DNA from: Propionivibrio soli
GTDB lineage: Bacteria; Pseudomonadota; Gammaproteobacteria; Burkholderiales; Rhodocyclaceae
Direction: 5' to 3'
Length of the DNA: 64,000 nucleotides
Assembly (NCBI RefSeq): GCF_025770765.1
Contig: NZ_JANZKY010000003.1
Coordinates: 186,001-250,000 of the forward strand
The notes beneath the pieces are model-generated. The model saw only the letters and a list, made by a program, of their open reading frames with translations. It was not told the origin of the DNA and made no database searches. The position numbers and the translations under genes are program-made. Below, in pieces: positions 26,235-35,060 of this stretch. Positions within the stretch are counted from its first letter, which is position 1; every line of letters starts with the position of its first letter.

Positions 26235-27050
26235 GTGTCGTTTACTTGCCTATCGCCGTCTTTTCGAAAACATGCCGCCCGCGCGGCCACTTTTTCCGTC
26301 GCCGCGTGTTCGGCCGCGACTGTGTTCGCTTTGCAACCATTGATTACCGACGATACCGGAACGCAAGGCGCTGGCGGCAATCAGCTTGAATTCTCTCTGA
26401 CCCGCGATCGTGCCAAGGTGGCGGGTGACACCGAACGTACGCATTCGCTCGACGGTACGTATACGAGGGGAGTCAGCGAAACAGTTGATGTCTTTGCCGG
26501 TGTCGGATACTCGAGAATCCGTGCCAGCGGACCCGGCGGTGACGCAAGCGGCCTCGGCAATCCTTCGCTGGGTTTGAAGTGGCGGTTTTTCGACAACGCG
26601 GACAGCGGCACCAGCCTGGCCGTCAAGCCCGAAGTCCTGTTCCCGGTCAGTTCCTCGAGGGAGAGTGAAGGGCTAGGCACCGGGAGAACGTCCGGCAACC
26701 TTACGTTGATTCTGTCGCAGGAACTGCCGTTTGGTGCCTTGCATGTCAACCTGGGAACCGGGCGCGAGCGCTTCCGTGACACAGCGTCCAACCCGAATAC
26801 GACGACGCACCGTGCATCGCTTGCGCCCGTTTGGAATGTCAGCGAAGGGTGGATCCTGGCCGCCGATTTCGGCCTCGAATCGGCCCGTTCGGCGGGGAGC
26901 CGGGTCAATACCAAGTATGCCGAGCTGGCAGCGATCCATTCTTTGAACAAAGACGTTGATCTGGCGTTCGGCCTGATGCGTGCCAGAGACGACGAGCATC
27001 CGCGCACGACGACGAGTACCGCGACCGCGGGCGTCACGTGGCGTTTCTAG
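26235..27050 (+). CDS. Predicted outer-membrane beta-barrel upstream of feoAB
   Basis: A 271-residue exported protein. A signal-like N-terminus (to about residue 33) is followed by alternating amphipathic beta strands with Gly/aromatic turns, and the last residue is Phe (GVTWRF). This is the usual outer-membrane barrel signature. The pattern resembles the MetA-pathway/phenol-degradation-type transporter family, whose members are poorly characterised. The start is GTG at 26235 with AAGGAA upstream. It sits first in a Fur-type-regulated operon with feoA and feoB, so a role in iron passage across the outer membrane is inferred. Confidence 0.75.
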   Translation: MSFTCLSPSFRKHAARAATFSVAACSAATVFALQPLITDDTGTQGAGGNQLEFSLTRDRAKVAGDTERTHSLDGTYTRGVSETVDVFAGVGYSRIRASGPGGDASGLGNPSLGLKWRFFDNADSGTSLAVKPEVLFPVSSSRESEGLGTGRTSGNLTLILSQELPFGALHVNLGTGRERFRDTASNPNTTTHRASLAPVWNVSEGWILAADFGLESARSAGSRVNTKYAELAAIHSLNKDVDLAFGLMRARDDEHPRTTTSTATAGVTWRF

Positions 27051-27074
27051 TGTTGAGGGTGAAGGAGTTACGCG

Positions 27075-27374
27075 ATGAGGGGTGAAAAAGGAAAAAGGGG
27101 TGGGACGCTGGATGGCGCCACGATCGGACAGGTATTGACGGTGCAGTGCATCGAAGCTCCCGCCGGGGCCCCGGAATGGGGGCGTTGGCTGGAAGAGATC
27201 GGCTTCGTCGTCGGCGAACGCGTGATGCTGATGGCCCGGGCGTTACCGGGAGGCGACCCGTTGGTCGTTCGCGTCGGCCAGTCGACGTTTGCGTTGCGGT
27301 GCGCGGAAGCCGCGTGTATCGCGGTAAGTCCTGAACAGGCGTTGGAACTACAGCTTGAAGGGAGCCCGGCATGA
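27075..27374 (+). CDS. feoA: FeoA-domain protein
   Basis: A 99-residue protein with the SH3-like FeoA core: WLEEIGFVVGERVMLMARALPGGDPLVVRVGQSTFALRCAEAA. The conserved ending, in which a basic/hydrophobic strand is followed by Ala-rich residues, is normal for FeoA. FeoA binds FeoB and supports ferrous iron uptake. A charged N-terminal extension (MRGEKGKRGG) precedes the domain. AAGGAG lies before the ATG at 27075. The stop overlaps the feoB start by four bases. Confidence 0.9.
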   Translation: MRGEKGKRGGTLDGATIGQVLTVQCIEAPAGAPEWGRWLEEIGFVVGERVMLMARALPGGDPLVVRVGQSTFALRCAEAACIAVSPEQALELQLEGSPA

Positions 27375-29251
27375 ACCAGGCTGTCATTCACGTCCATCCT
27401 TCTGGGCCGCTGCTGGCCTTGGTCGGCAATCCGAACTGCGGTAAGACGGCGCTTTTCAATCTCTTGACTGGCAGCCGGCAAAAGGTCGCGAATTACGCCG
27501 GTGTCACGGTTGAACGCAAGGAAGGGCGGTTCACGACGCCCGCCGGAAAAACCTTGCGCGTGCTCGATCTTCCCGGCGCCTACAGCCTTTACCCGCGTTC
27601 GCCCGACGAACGTGTCACGTGCGATGTGCTGTTCGGTCGGGCCACGGGAGAGAAACGTCCGGATCTCGTGGTCTGCGTCGTTGATGCGACCAACCTGCGC
27701 CGCAATCTTCGCCTCGCGCTTGCCGTCAAGCGACTCGGCCTTCCGTGCGTGGTGGCCCTCAATATGGCAGACCTTGCGGAGAGCCGCGGCATCCGGATCG
27801 ATCCGGATGCGCTGGCCGCCGAACTCGGCATGCCGGTCGTGAGCACGGTAGCCATCAAACGTGCGGGGGTTGAGTCGCTGCTCGAGTTATTCGACGACCA
27901 GGCCGTGTGGCGCACCGCGTCTCCCGCGTCGCCCAGTGTTCATGACGCGGGCGATCACGTGGCCGTACGGAACATTCTGCAGCGTCTCGGTCTGGACGAC
28001 GTTGTTCCTCATACGCCGAGCGACCGTATCGACGCCGTCGTTCTACATCCCGTCGTTGGGCCGGTGCTGCTGGCGTTTGTCCTCTTCCTTATCTTTCAGG
28101 CCGTCTTTGCCTGGGCGGAAGTACCGATGACCATGATCGAGGACGCGACCACGGGTCTCGGCCAACTCGTGTCAAGCGCGCTGCCGGACGGCATGCTACG
28201 CAGCCTGCTGGTTGACGGAGTGATCGCCGGTGCCGGAGGCGTCCTCGTCTTCCTGCCGCAGATTGTGATCCTCTACTTCTTTATCCTCGTTCTCGAAGAA
28301 TCGGGTTATCTGCCGCGTGCGGCCTTTCTGCTCGATCGTTTGATGGGTAGCGTCGGTTTGAGCGGGCGTTCCTTTATCCCGTTGCTTTCGAGTTTCGCAT
28401 GCGCGATTCCGGGCATCATGGCCGCCCGCACCATCGCCAACCCACGCGACCGGCTAGTGACGATTATGATCGCGCCGCTGATGACCTGCTCGGCGCGACT
28501 TCCGGTATATGCACTCTTGATCGGGGCTTTTGTTCCCCAACGCGAGCTCTGGGGCGTGCTCGAACTGCAGGGCGTGGTGCTGCTCGGGCTTTATTTCGCT
28601 GGCATTGTCGGTGCGATGGCCGTGGCTTGGATACTGAAGCATTTCACGAGCGCCGGACGGCAGGTCCGCCCGCTGATGATGGAGTTGCCGAGCTACCACG
28701 TGCCAACCGTGCGTAACGTTGCCATTGGTATCTGGCAGCGCATCACGATCTTCGTTAAGCGTGTCGGCGGCATCATTCTTTTCCTCACGGTTGCGCTTTG
28801 GGTGTTGGCGACTTTTCCCTCGCCGCCTGATGGCGCTACCGAACCGGCTATTGAATACAGCTATGCAGGACGTATGGGCAAGGCGCTCTCGACGGTATTC
28901 GAACCCATCGGTTTCAACTGGCAAATCAGTGTCGCGCTGGTTCCCGGCCTTGCCGCCCGTGAGGTGGCCGTCAGTGCGCTGGGGACTGTCTATTCACTTT
29001 CCGCCGAAGATGAGGAAGAGGCGGCCAAGGAGTTGACGCCCGTCATTTCCCAAACCTGGAGTCTGGCGACGGCATTCTCCCTGCTTGCCTGGTACGTCTT
29101 TGCACCCCAATGCCTGGCTACTTTAGCCGCGGTGAAACGCGAGACCGGGGGCTGGAAGATGCCGATCATCATGGCGGTGTATCTGTTCGGGCTGGCCTAC
29201 CTAGCGTCATTCCTCACGTACCGTGCGGCGGTATGGCTTGGTTTGGGGTAG
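27371..29251 (+). CDS. feoB: Ferrous iron transporter FeoB
   Basis: A 626-residue inner-membrane Fe(II) transporter with a cytosolic G-protein domain: G1 GNPNCGKT (residues 19-26), G2 in GVTVERKEG, G3 DLPGAYSL, G4 NMAD. Gate and core membrane regions follow (FIPLLSSFACAIPGIMAART, TCSARLPVYALL). At 626 residues it is shorter than E. coli FeoB (773). The linker between G domain and membrane part is compact and there is no FeoC-like tail. It is coupled to feoA by ATGA overlap and is probably controlled by the Fur-like boxes at 26165-26205. Confidence 0.95.
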   Translation: MNQAVIHVHPSGPLLALVGNPNCGKTALFNLLTGSRQKVANYAGVTVERKEGRFTTPAGKTLRVLDLPGAYSLYPRSPDERVTCDVLFGRATGEKRPDLVVCVVDATNLRRNLRLALAVKRLGLPCVVALNMADLAESRGIRIDPDALAAELGMPVVSTVAIKRAGVESLLELFDDQAVWRTASPASPSVHDAGDHVAVRNILQRLGLDDVVPHTPSDRIDAVVLHPVVGPVLLAFVLFLIFQAVFAWAEVPMTMIEDATTGLGQLVSSALPDGMLRSLLVDGVIAGAGGVLVFLPQIVILYFFILVLEESGYLPRAAFLLDRLMGSVGLSGRSFIPLLSSFACAIPGIMAARTIANPRDRLVTIMIAPLMTCSARLPVYALLIGAFVPQRELWGVLELQGVVLLGLYFAGIVGAMAVAWILKHFTSAGRQVRPLMMELPSYHVPTVRNVAIGIWQRITIFVKRVGGIILFLTVALWVLATFPSPPDGATEPAIEYSYAGRMGKALSTVFEPIGFNWQISVALVPGLAAREVAVSALGTVYSLSAEDEEEAAKELTPVISQTWSLATAFSLLAWYVFAPQCLATLAAVKRETGGWKMPIIMAVYLFGLAYLASFLTYRAAVWLGLG

Positions 29252-29264
29252 ACGGCTGAGACGC

Positions 29265-29321
29265 GGAAAAGAAGGGCCGGACTTCCCGGGGCGGCCTTTG
29301 CAACGCCTCAGGAGTCCGGCC
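29265..29321 (-). terminator. Second hairpin of a tandem terminator (minus strand)
   Basis: GGCCGGACT (29275-29283) pairs with AGTCCGGCC (29313-29321). Read on the minus strand the hairpin is followed by CTTCTTTT. The long loop makes it weaker than the adjacent one. Confidence 0.45.
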
Positions 29322-29355
29322 AAAAAAAGCGCCTCTCGTATTTCTGCGAGAGGCG
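29322..29355 (-). terminator. Rho-independent terminator after the CitMHS gene
   Basis: CGCCTCTCG (29330-29338) pairs with CGAGAGGCG (29347-29355), a nine-base stem with an eight-base loop. On the minus strand it is followed by seven T. It lies 43 bases past the transporter stop codon. Confidence 0.85.
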
Positions 29356-29397
29356 AACCACCACAACGAGGGAAGGTAACTTTTGTAGCGGTATCGG

Positions 29398-30708
29398 CTA
29401 GAAGTGGATGTAGCCGAGCGACATCGCGGTTGCCAGCCAGACAAGGGAAATGCCGATGGCGGGCAGTAGCGCAAAGCGCTGCAAGTCGCCGAACTCAACC
29501 TTATTGAGGCCGACTAACAGGTAGGTGGAAGGCACCAGCGGGCTGAGCAGGTGCGCGCCTTGGCCGATCAGCGCTGCACGGCCCATTTCCGCCGCATCGA
29601 TGCCATAGGTAGCGGCCGCCTTCGCCAACACGGGCAGAACGCCGAAGTAGAAGGCATCGTTGGTCATGAAGAAGGTGCCGGGCAGGCTGATCAGCGACGT
29701 GATGAAGGCGAAGTGCGGGCCCATCGACTCGGGAACCCCGGCGATGATCATCTTCGCCATGGCGTCGACCATCTTGGTGTCGGCGAGGATGCCCATGAAG
29801 ATGCCGGCGGCAAAGACCATGGCGACGACGGGCATGGCGTTGGCGCCGTTGGCCGCGATACGGGCTTGCTGATCCTTGTTCCGGTAGTTGATCAGCAGGG
29901 CCAGTGCGGTGCCGATGATGAACAGGATGGCAAGGGGCAGTACTTCCTTGATCAGGCAGAACATCAAAACCACGACCAACGCTGCGTTGATCCAGAATTT
30001 CTCCGGCCGCTTGAGGCTTTCGGCATCGGGATCTTCGGATACCGACGCGTGGCTTCCGTCATGCATGATGTCTACAACGCCGAGACGCGCGCGTTCCTTG
30101 ACGCCCCAGCGGTACGCCATAAAGCACACGAACAAGGTTCCGAGCACCATGCCTGGGACCATCGGCACGAACACCTGCGAAGCTTCCACATTGAGCGAAG
30201 CAAGAACGCGTCCCGTCGGACCTCCCCACGGAATGATGTTCATGACGCTGTTTTCCATGAGCGCCAGCGCCGGGAGGATGATCGGGTTGATGCCCAGCCG
30301 GCGATGCACGGCGAGGAGCGCGGAGCACGTCACGAGGTAGGTTGTCGAACCGTCGCCGTCGAGCGAGATGAAGGCCGCGAGAATGGCTGTGCCCACGCAC
30401 ACTTTCATCGGATCGCCGTGTACGGCGCGCAGGATGCGCCCGATGATCGGGTCGAATAATCCTGCGTCGATCATGATGCCGAAGAAGAGGATGGCGAAGC
30501 AGATCATGATGCCAGTCGGCGCCACCTTCTTGACGCCGTCGAACATCATCTTGCCCAGTTTCGCGTCATAGAAGCCCAGCCCAATGGCGAAAACGATTGG
30601 AATCAGAATCAAGGCGTTCATGGCCGACATGCGCTTCGACATGATGAGGTACATGAACACGATGATCATCGTGAAGCCGGCCAGGGCCAGCGTGGTTGGA
30701 TCTGTCAT
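29398..30708 (-). CDS. CitMHS-family carboxylate transporter
   Basis: A 436-residue inner-membrane protein with about 11-12 helices and the CitMHS pattern (MSAMNALILIPIVFAIGLG, SLDGDGSTTYLVTCSALL, IIPWGGPTGRVLASL). The family takes up citrate-metal complexes or related di- and tricarboxylates with protons. A hydrophilic loop (about 220-245) splits the two halves. GGGAG precedes the ATG. It is divergent from a TctD/TctE-like two-component system, known in other bacteria to switch on tricarboxylate transport, so citrate or a related acid is the likely substrate and inducer. Confidence 0.85.
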   Translation of the reverse strand: MTDPTTLALAGFTMIIVFMYLIMSKRMSAMNALILIPIVFAIGLGFYDAKLGKMMFDGVKKVAPTGIMICFAILFFGIMIDAGLFDPIIGRILRAVHGDPMKVCVGTAILAAFISLDGDGSTTYLVTCSALLAVHRRLGINPIILPALALMENSVMNIIPWGGPTGRVLASLNVEASQVFVPMVPGMVLGTLFVCFMAYRWGVKERARLGVVDIMHDGSHASVSEDPDAESLKRPEKFWINAALVVVLMFCLIKEVLPLAILFIIGTALALLINYRNKDQQARIAANGANAMPVVAMVFAAGIFMGILADTKMVDAMAKMIIAGVPESMGPHFAFITSLISLPGTFFMTNDAFYFGVLPVLAKAAATYGIDAAEMGRAALIGQGAHLLSPLVPSTYLLVGLNKVEFGDLQRFALLPAIGISLVWLATAMSLGYIHF

Positions 30709-30978
30709 GACAACTCCCGTTTTATATGAATGACCAATGCGTTGAGCAGCGGAATTGCCCTCCGTCGCCGTCAGCGCCGGAGAACCGCCTTGCTATCAAG
30801 AAGTATTGGGTGGTGGGGACGGACCGGTTCTTGTTGTTCGAGCGGTTTCTGTGCCGTCACCCCTTGTTTCCCCTCATCCCGGAGTCAATCTACAAAACGT
30901 TTCCCTTCTGTTAGCCTTCAATGCGGAAGTTTTTTCGCTGCGAGTCAGGTTACCCTGCAGGCTTGATAAACTCATGCC

Positions 30979-31650
30979 ATGAAGCTGCTGTTTGTTGAAG
31001 ACAACCGCGAGTTGTCGCTGTGGACGACGAGACTGCTTACCCAGTCGGGGTACGCGGTCGAACAGGCGTTTACCGGCAAGGAAGCACAGCATCTGTTACT
31101 TACAGAGACCTTCGATGCAATCCTGCTCGATCTCATGCTTCCGGACACAAAGGGCGAGGTCCTGCTGAGGCAACTGCGAGAGAAGAACAACAACGTGCCG
31201 GTGCTGATCATCAGTGCTCAGGACCAATTGCAGGACATCATTGGCCACCTAGACCTCGGTGCCGACGACTATCTCGTGAAGCCGTTCAACATGCTTGAAC
31301 TCGAGGCCCGTCTGCGCTCCCTGCTCAGACGTTCGACAGGTAGAACCAGCCCCGTCCTCAGTTGCGGGGCACTGCACTACGACACCAATTCGAAACTCTT
31401 TTCCTGTGAAGGCAAGACGATTCAAGTGACACCGCGTGAGCACGCCGTGCTCGAAGCCTTGGTGCGGCGGCCGGGGAAAACGGTGTCCAAGAAAGAGCTG
31501 CAGGAAAGCCTGTTCACGCTCGATGACACGGTGTCCGAAAAGGCGTTGGAGATATACATCGTCCGTGTGCGCAAGAAGATCGAGAACACGGGCGCGCAAA
31601 TTGTTACGTTACGTGGCCTCGGCTACATGCTGACGTCGTCGAACGAATGA
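30979..31650 (+). CDS. OmpR-family response regulator, TctD-like
   Basis: A 223-residue response regulator. The receiver domain has acidic residues near EDN, phospho-acceptor Asp51 in DAILLDLMLPD and Lys in DDYLVKPF. The C-terminal winged HTH (VTPREHAVLEALVRRPGKTVSKKEL, LEIYIVRVRKKIE) is of the OmpR type. TctD in Salmonella activates tricarboxylate transport. It overlaps the sensor kinase gene by four bases. Its divergent neighbour, a CitMHS transporter, is the most likely target. Confidence 0.9.
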   Translation: MKLLFVEDNRELSLWTTRLLTQSGYAVEQAFTGKEAQHLLLTETFDAILLDLMLPDTKGEVLLRQLREKNNNVPVLIISAQDQLQDIIGHLDLGADDYLVKPFNMLELEARLRSLLRRSTGRTSPVLSCGALHYDTNSKLFSCEGKTIQVTPREHAVLEALVRRPGKTVSKKELQESLFTLDDTVSEKALEIYIVRVRKKIENTGAQIVTLRGLGYMLTSSNE

Positions 31651-33053
31651 AGCTCTTTCAGTTGCGCAGTCTAAAAAGCCGGCTCGCCGTATGGGTCTTG
31701 TTGCCGTCGTTGGCTGTCATTGCGATCGACCTCCTGGTCGCCTGGCGAGGTAGCGAACAGATCGCTACGCTGGTTCAGCAACAGTTGCTGCATGGCGCGG
31801 CGACAATGATCTCGGAGCAGGTGGTGTTGATCGATGGCGAGTACGAGGTGAGCGTTCCGCCGGCTGCTTTCGACCTGCTTAGGAACCGTTTCAAAGACAG
31901 AGTGTTTTATGCCGTTTACGATCGAAGCGGCGAACTCATTGCCGGTGACGACAGCATTTCGCCCTATCAAGGCAGCCTGGCAGCAGAGAGTGAAGCCTTT
32001 TTCCTGGGCCAAGTGCGGGGCGAACCGGTACGCCTGATCGCTTACGCGCATCTCGTCCCCACGTCGGAAAGCGGTGACTTCGTCGTTACCCAAGTGGCGC
32101 AAACACTTCGGGGACACGAAGCGCTGCAGGAAGAGCTTTTGCAATCGACGGTGCGGCGGCACTTGTTGCTGACGGTCATTACGGCTGTTTTCTTGGTTGC
32201 GGCCTTTCGTTGGATGTTGAAGCCTATCGTTGAGTTCGGCCGTGCCCTCGCATCACGGCAACCGGGTTCGCTGATCCGCATTCAGGAGTCTCAGGCACCC
32301 AGCGAACTACGCCCCTTCGCGGAGGCGCTGAACGATTATGTCGAACGGCTCGACCGCACCCTTACGGCATACGAGAAATTCGTTGCCAATACGGCGCACC
32401 ATTTGCGGAACTCGTTCGCCGTCATCGGAGCGCAGGTCAATTTTGGAAAACGCAGGGCTCGTGAGGATGCCGAGCAGCTTGAGGTTTTTCGCGCACTGGA
32501 AAAGGCCACCGGCAAGTGCACGCGGATTATCAACCAGCTGCTCATGCTGGCGACGTTGGACCAGCCGAGCGCGGCCTCTTCCGGAGGCGAACTCACGGTT
32601 ATGGGCTCTGTCGTGACCTCCGTAATCGAGGAACTCGCGCCGCTTGCGCAGCAGAAAGGCATCGAACTGGGAGTCGATGCGCTCGACGAGAAAGCGATCG
32701 TCGCGGCTTCACCGCGATTCTTGCGTGAAGTGGCGACCAATCTCATCGGCAACGCCATCGTGCACATGAAGCGACCCGGTGAGGTGACGGTTGCCGTTTC
32801 CTGTCGAAACGAGGCCGTCTGCTTGTCGGTCGTCGATAACGGCGTCGGGATCCCTGAGGATCAGCGCGAGAAGGTGTTCGAGCGCTTTTACCGTATTGAC
32901 GAAGCGGATTCGGAGGGAACCGGTCTCGGCCTTGCGATCGTGCGGGAGATTTGTGACGCCCTTGGAGCAACGATTTCACTCTCTGCGCCACCCGACGGAA
33001 TTGGACTTCGCGTGGACGTCGTCTTTCCTCGGGTGCCGGCAAGCTTGCTTTGA
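31647..33053 (+). CDS. Sensor histidine kinase, TctE-like
   Basis: A 468-residue membrane kinase. TM1 lies at about 13-32, a periplasmic sensor loop at about 35-170, TM2 at about 172-190, followed by a short linker. The H-box is AHHLRNSFAVI with phospho-His about 251; the position after LR is Asn-Ser rather than the usual Thr/Ser-Pro. The ATPase domain shows NLIGNAIVHM, VVDNGVGIPEDQREKVFERFYR and GTGLGLAIV. The periplasmic loop resembles the TctE N-terminal sensor type. It is coupled to the regulator gene by an ATGA overlap. Confidence 0.9.
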   Translation: MKLFQLRSLKSRLAVWVLLPSLAVIAIDLLVAWRGSEQIATLVQQQLLHGAATMISEQVVLIDGEYEVSVPPAAFDLLRNRFKDRVFYAVYDRSGELIAGDDSISPYQGSLAAESEAFFLGQVRGEPVRLIAYAHLVPTSESGDFVVTQVAQTLRGHEALQEELLQSTVRRHLLLTVITAVFLVAAFRWMLKPIVEFGRALASRQPGSLIRIQESQAPSELRPFAEALNDYVERLDRTLTAYEKFVANTAHHLRNSFAVIGAQVNFGKRRAREDAEQLEVFRALEKATGKCTRIINQLLMLATLDQPSAASSGGELTVMGSVVTSVIEELAPLAQQKGIELGVDALDEKAIVAASPRFLREVATNLIGNAIVHMKRPGEVTVAVSCRNEAVCLSVVDNGVGIPEDQREKVFERFYRIDEADSEGTGLGLAIVREICDALGATISLSAPPDGIGLRVDVVFPRVPASLL

Positions 33054-33071
33054 GTTACGCCGTGTTCGGCT

Positions 33072-34076
33072 TTAGCGGGCCGCTGGAGCTACAAAACGGT
33101 TGGTATAGGTATTGGCGAGGTTGACGGGTTTTGTCTGCACCGACTTCTCTGATGTCTTGAGCACCTCAAGGACGGTAGCGGGTCCGCCGTCGGGCATGAG
33201 TCCGTCCGGCGAGAACATGGGCTTGCTTGCCTCCAGTACGCGTACATAGAGTGCGCGATCATTTCCGAAGAAGGATTCCGGCAACTGCGCAGCGACTTCC
33301 TCTGCCGTGTGTTCGTGGATATAGCGCAAGGATTTCACCAGCGCGCCGGTGATCTTGCGTACTTTATCCTCGTTCTTCCCGACCCAACTCGTTGGCATGT
33401 AGAGACAGGCCCCAGGGTAGGGCCCTCCGAGTGCCGCACTGGTGGCAGCCGCCGTCCGCAAGTCGACGAGAAGACTCGCCGTGCCGGCGGCAAGCAACCT
33501 CGAGACCGTCGGCTCCGTCGTCATCCCCGCGTCGATTTCGCTTTTGGAGATGGCGGCGGAGAACGAAGAACCTCCACCGACTGGAATGATGCGGTAATCA
33601 GTTGGTTTGAGGCCGGCTTTCGCCACGATGTGGCGCGTCAAATGATAAGTAGAGGAACCAAGCCCCGTGACGCCGACCACTTTCTTGTTGAGGTCGGCGA
33701 CGGAGCGTATTTCAGTTGCGGCCTTTTGCGAAACGAGGATGGCCTCGCCTGGCGTCAACGTGAGCTGGATGACCGACTGTACGGGCTTGCCACGTGCTTG
33801 CAGGCTGATCGTGTGGTCGTAGAAACCGATGACTCCTTGCGCCACGCCGGAAAGCATTTCGGTCTCCGCGTTACTTCCTGCCGCCTCGCTGAGAAGTTCA
33901 ACGTCGAGCCCGGTCTCCTTGAGATAACCGAGACGGTCGGCGAGCTTGGCCGGCAAATAGATCAGCTTGTCGATTCCGCTGACCATGATCGTGATTTTGT
34001 CCGCCGCCAACAGGCTCGAACTCAATCCCGCCATGAACAAACAAGCTAGCGCTGCACGCTTCCAGCCAGATCTCAC
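33072..34076 (-). CDS. Orphan ABC solute-binding protein, NMT1/SsuA-like
   Basis: A 334-residue exported protein with signal peptide (AALACLFMAGLSSSLLAAD). The periplasmic binding fold is of the NitT/TauT type: YLPAKLADRLGYLKETGLDVELL, GVTGLGSSTYHLTRHIVAKAGL, DAGMTTEPTVSRL. These bind nitrate, sulfonates, thiamine precursors or aromatic acids; the ligand here is unknown. No ABC permease or ATPase gene lies beside it, and it is convergent with the TctE-like kinase gene (18-base gap), so it is either an orphan or a co-receptor. Confidence 0.85.
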   Translation of the reverse strand: MRSGWKRAALACLFMAGLSSSLLAADKITIMVSGIDKLIYLPAKLADRLGYLKETGLDVELLSEAAGSNAETEMLSGVAQGVIGFYDHTISLQARGKPVQSVIQLTLTPGEAILVSQKAATEIRSVADLNKKVVGVTGLGSSTYHLTRHIVAKAGLKPTDYRIIPVGGGSSFSAAISKSEIDAGMTTEPTVSRLLAAGTASLLVDLRTAAATSAALGGPYPGACLYMPTSWVGKNEDKVRKITGALVKSLRYIHEHTAEEVAAQLPESFFGNDRALYVRVLEASKPMFSPDGLMPDGGPATVLEVLKTSEKSVQTKPVNLANTYTNRFVAPAAR

Positions 34077-34273
34077 TGTTGGTTCCTCCCCTTTTTTGCG
34101 ACACTATTCTATTCCCAAGAGGGCTTGCAAACCGTTAATGCCAAGCGAGGGGCTGTCGTTGTTGGTTGTTTCGCCTCGGATTGTATCTGTCTTGCGGCAG
34201 TTTCTTGGTGACTTCCTAATCCACCGCCTGCGGGCCTCTGCGTGCCGCTTACTTTCATTCGTATGTCTCAATC

Positions 34274-34984
34274 ATGTCGTCGCTCGTTGAACCCGCCGTT
34301 CTGAAATGCACCGATGACGGTACGCCGTTTTCTGAACGTTACGGCGACGTCTACCATTCGTCTGCAGGGGCACACGCGCAGGCGCGCCACGTCTTTCTCG
34401 CAGGCAATGGTTTGCCGGAACGCTGGCGGGGTCGCGATCATTTTACGGTGCTGGAAACCGGGTTCGGGCTCGGTGTGAATTTTCTGGCCACTTGGCTGGC
34501 ATGGAGAGAAGACCCTCGCCGCTGCAGTAATCTGGAATTCATCTCCGTCGAAAAGCACCCGTTTTCGATTGCCGACCTGACTATTGCGCAAGCAACATGG
34601 CCCGAATTTGCCGATGTCGCAGCGGAGCTTCGTGCGCAATGGCCCCTCCTTGTGCCAGGCGAGCACCGTCTGTGCTTAGCCGGTGGCGCGGTTTCCTTGA
34701 GACTGATTTTTGGCGACGCGCTTATCGAATTACCCAAGCTCCAGGTCGCCTGTGACGCCCTTTACCTCGATGGGTTTTCGCCGGCCTGCAACCCTGAGCT
34801 CTGGTCTCTCGAGTTATGCCAGATACTCGCGCGATTGAGTGCGCCCGCCGCAACGCTGGCAACATGGACGGTAGCCGGGCATGTTCGCCGGGCTTTGAGG
34901 GAGGCCGGATTCTCCGTGGAGAAGCGGCCCGGTTTCGCCGGCAAGCGGCAAATGCTTGCCGGTACGCGCGATTTACCCCTGTAG
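34274..34984 (+). CDS. mnmD: tRNA U34 methyltransferase domain protein (MnmD, stand-alone)
   Basis: A 236-residue SAM-dependent methyltransferase equivalent to the N-terminal MnmC2/MnmD half of E. coli MnmC. The SAM site is [18 protein letters not shown]. Further motifs are [27 protein letters not shown] and the closing segment [16 protein letters not shown]. It methylates 5-aminomethyl-2-thiouridine at the wobble base. The FAD oxidoreductase half of MnmC is not fused, and none is seen in the window. The ATG at 34274 is accepted. It lies 76 bases before rlmD. Confidence 0.9.
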   Translation: MSSLVEPAVLKCTDDGTPFSERYGDVYHSSAGAHAQARHVFLAGNGLPERWRGRDHFTVLETGFGLGVNFLATWLAWREDPRRCSNLEFISVEKHPFSIADLTIAQATWPEFADVAAELRAQWPLLVPGEHRLCLAGGAVSLRLIFGDALIELPKLQVACDALYLDGFSPACNPELWSLELCQILARLSAPAATLATWTVAGHVRRALREAGFSVEKRPGFAGKRQMLAGTRDLPL

Positions 34985-35007
34985 ATCGAATGCGGGAAGG
35001 TTAGAGA

Positions 35008-35049
35008 TTCACCATCCGGTTCAACACCGCTAGAATCAGCGGTTTTTTT
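35008..35049 (+). promoter_or_regulatory. rlmD promoter overlapping a small hairpin with T-run
   Basis: TTCACC (35008) and TAGAAT (35031) with a 17-base spacer form a plausible sigma70 promoter. The -10 lies inside CCGCT-N6-AGCGG followed by seven T (35043-35049), which could end mnmD transcripts, although a five-base stem is weak. The rlmD ATG is at 35061. Confidence 0.5.
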
Positions 35050-35060
35050 GAGGTTCAACC

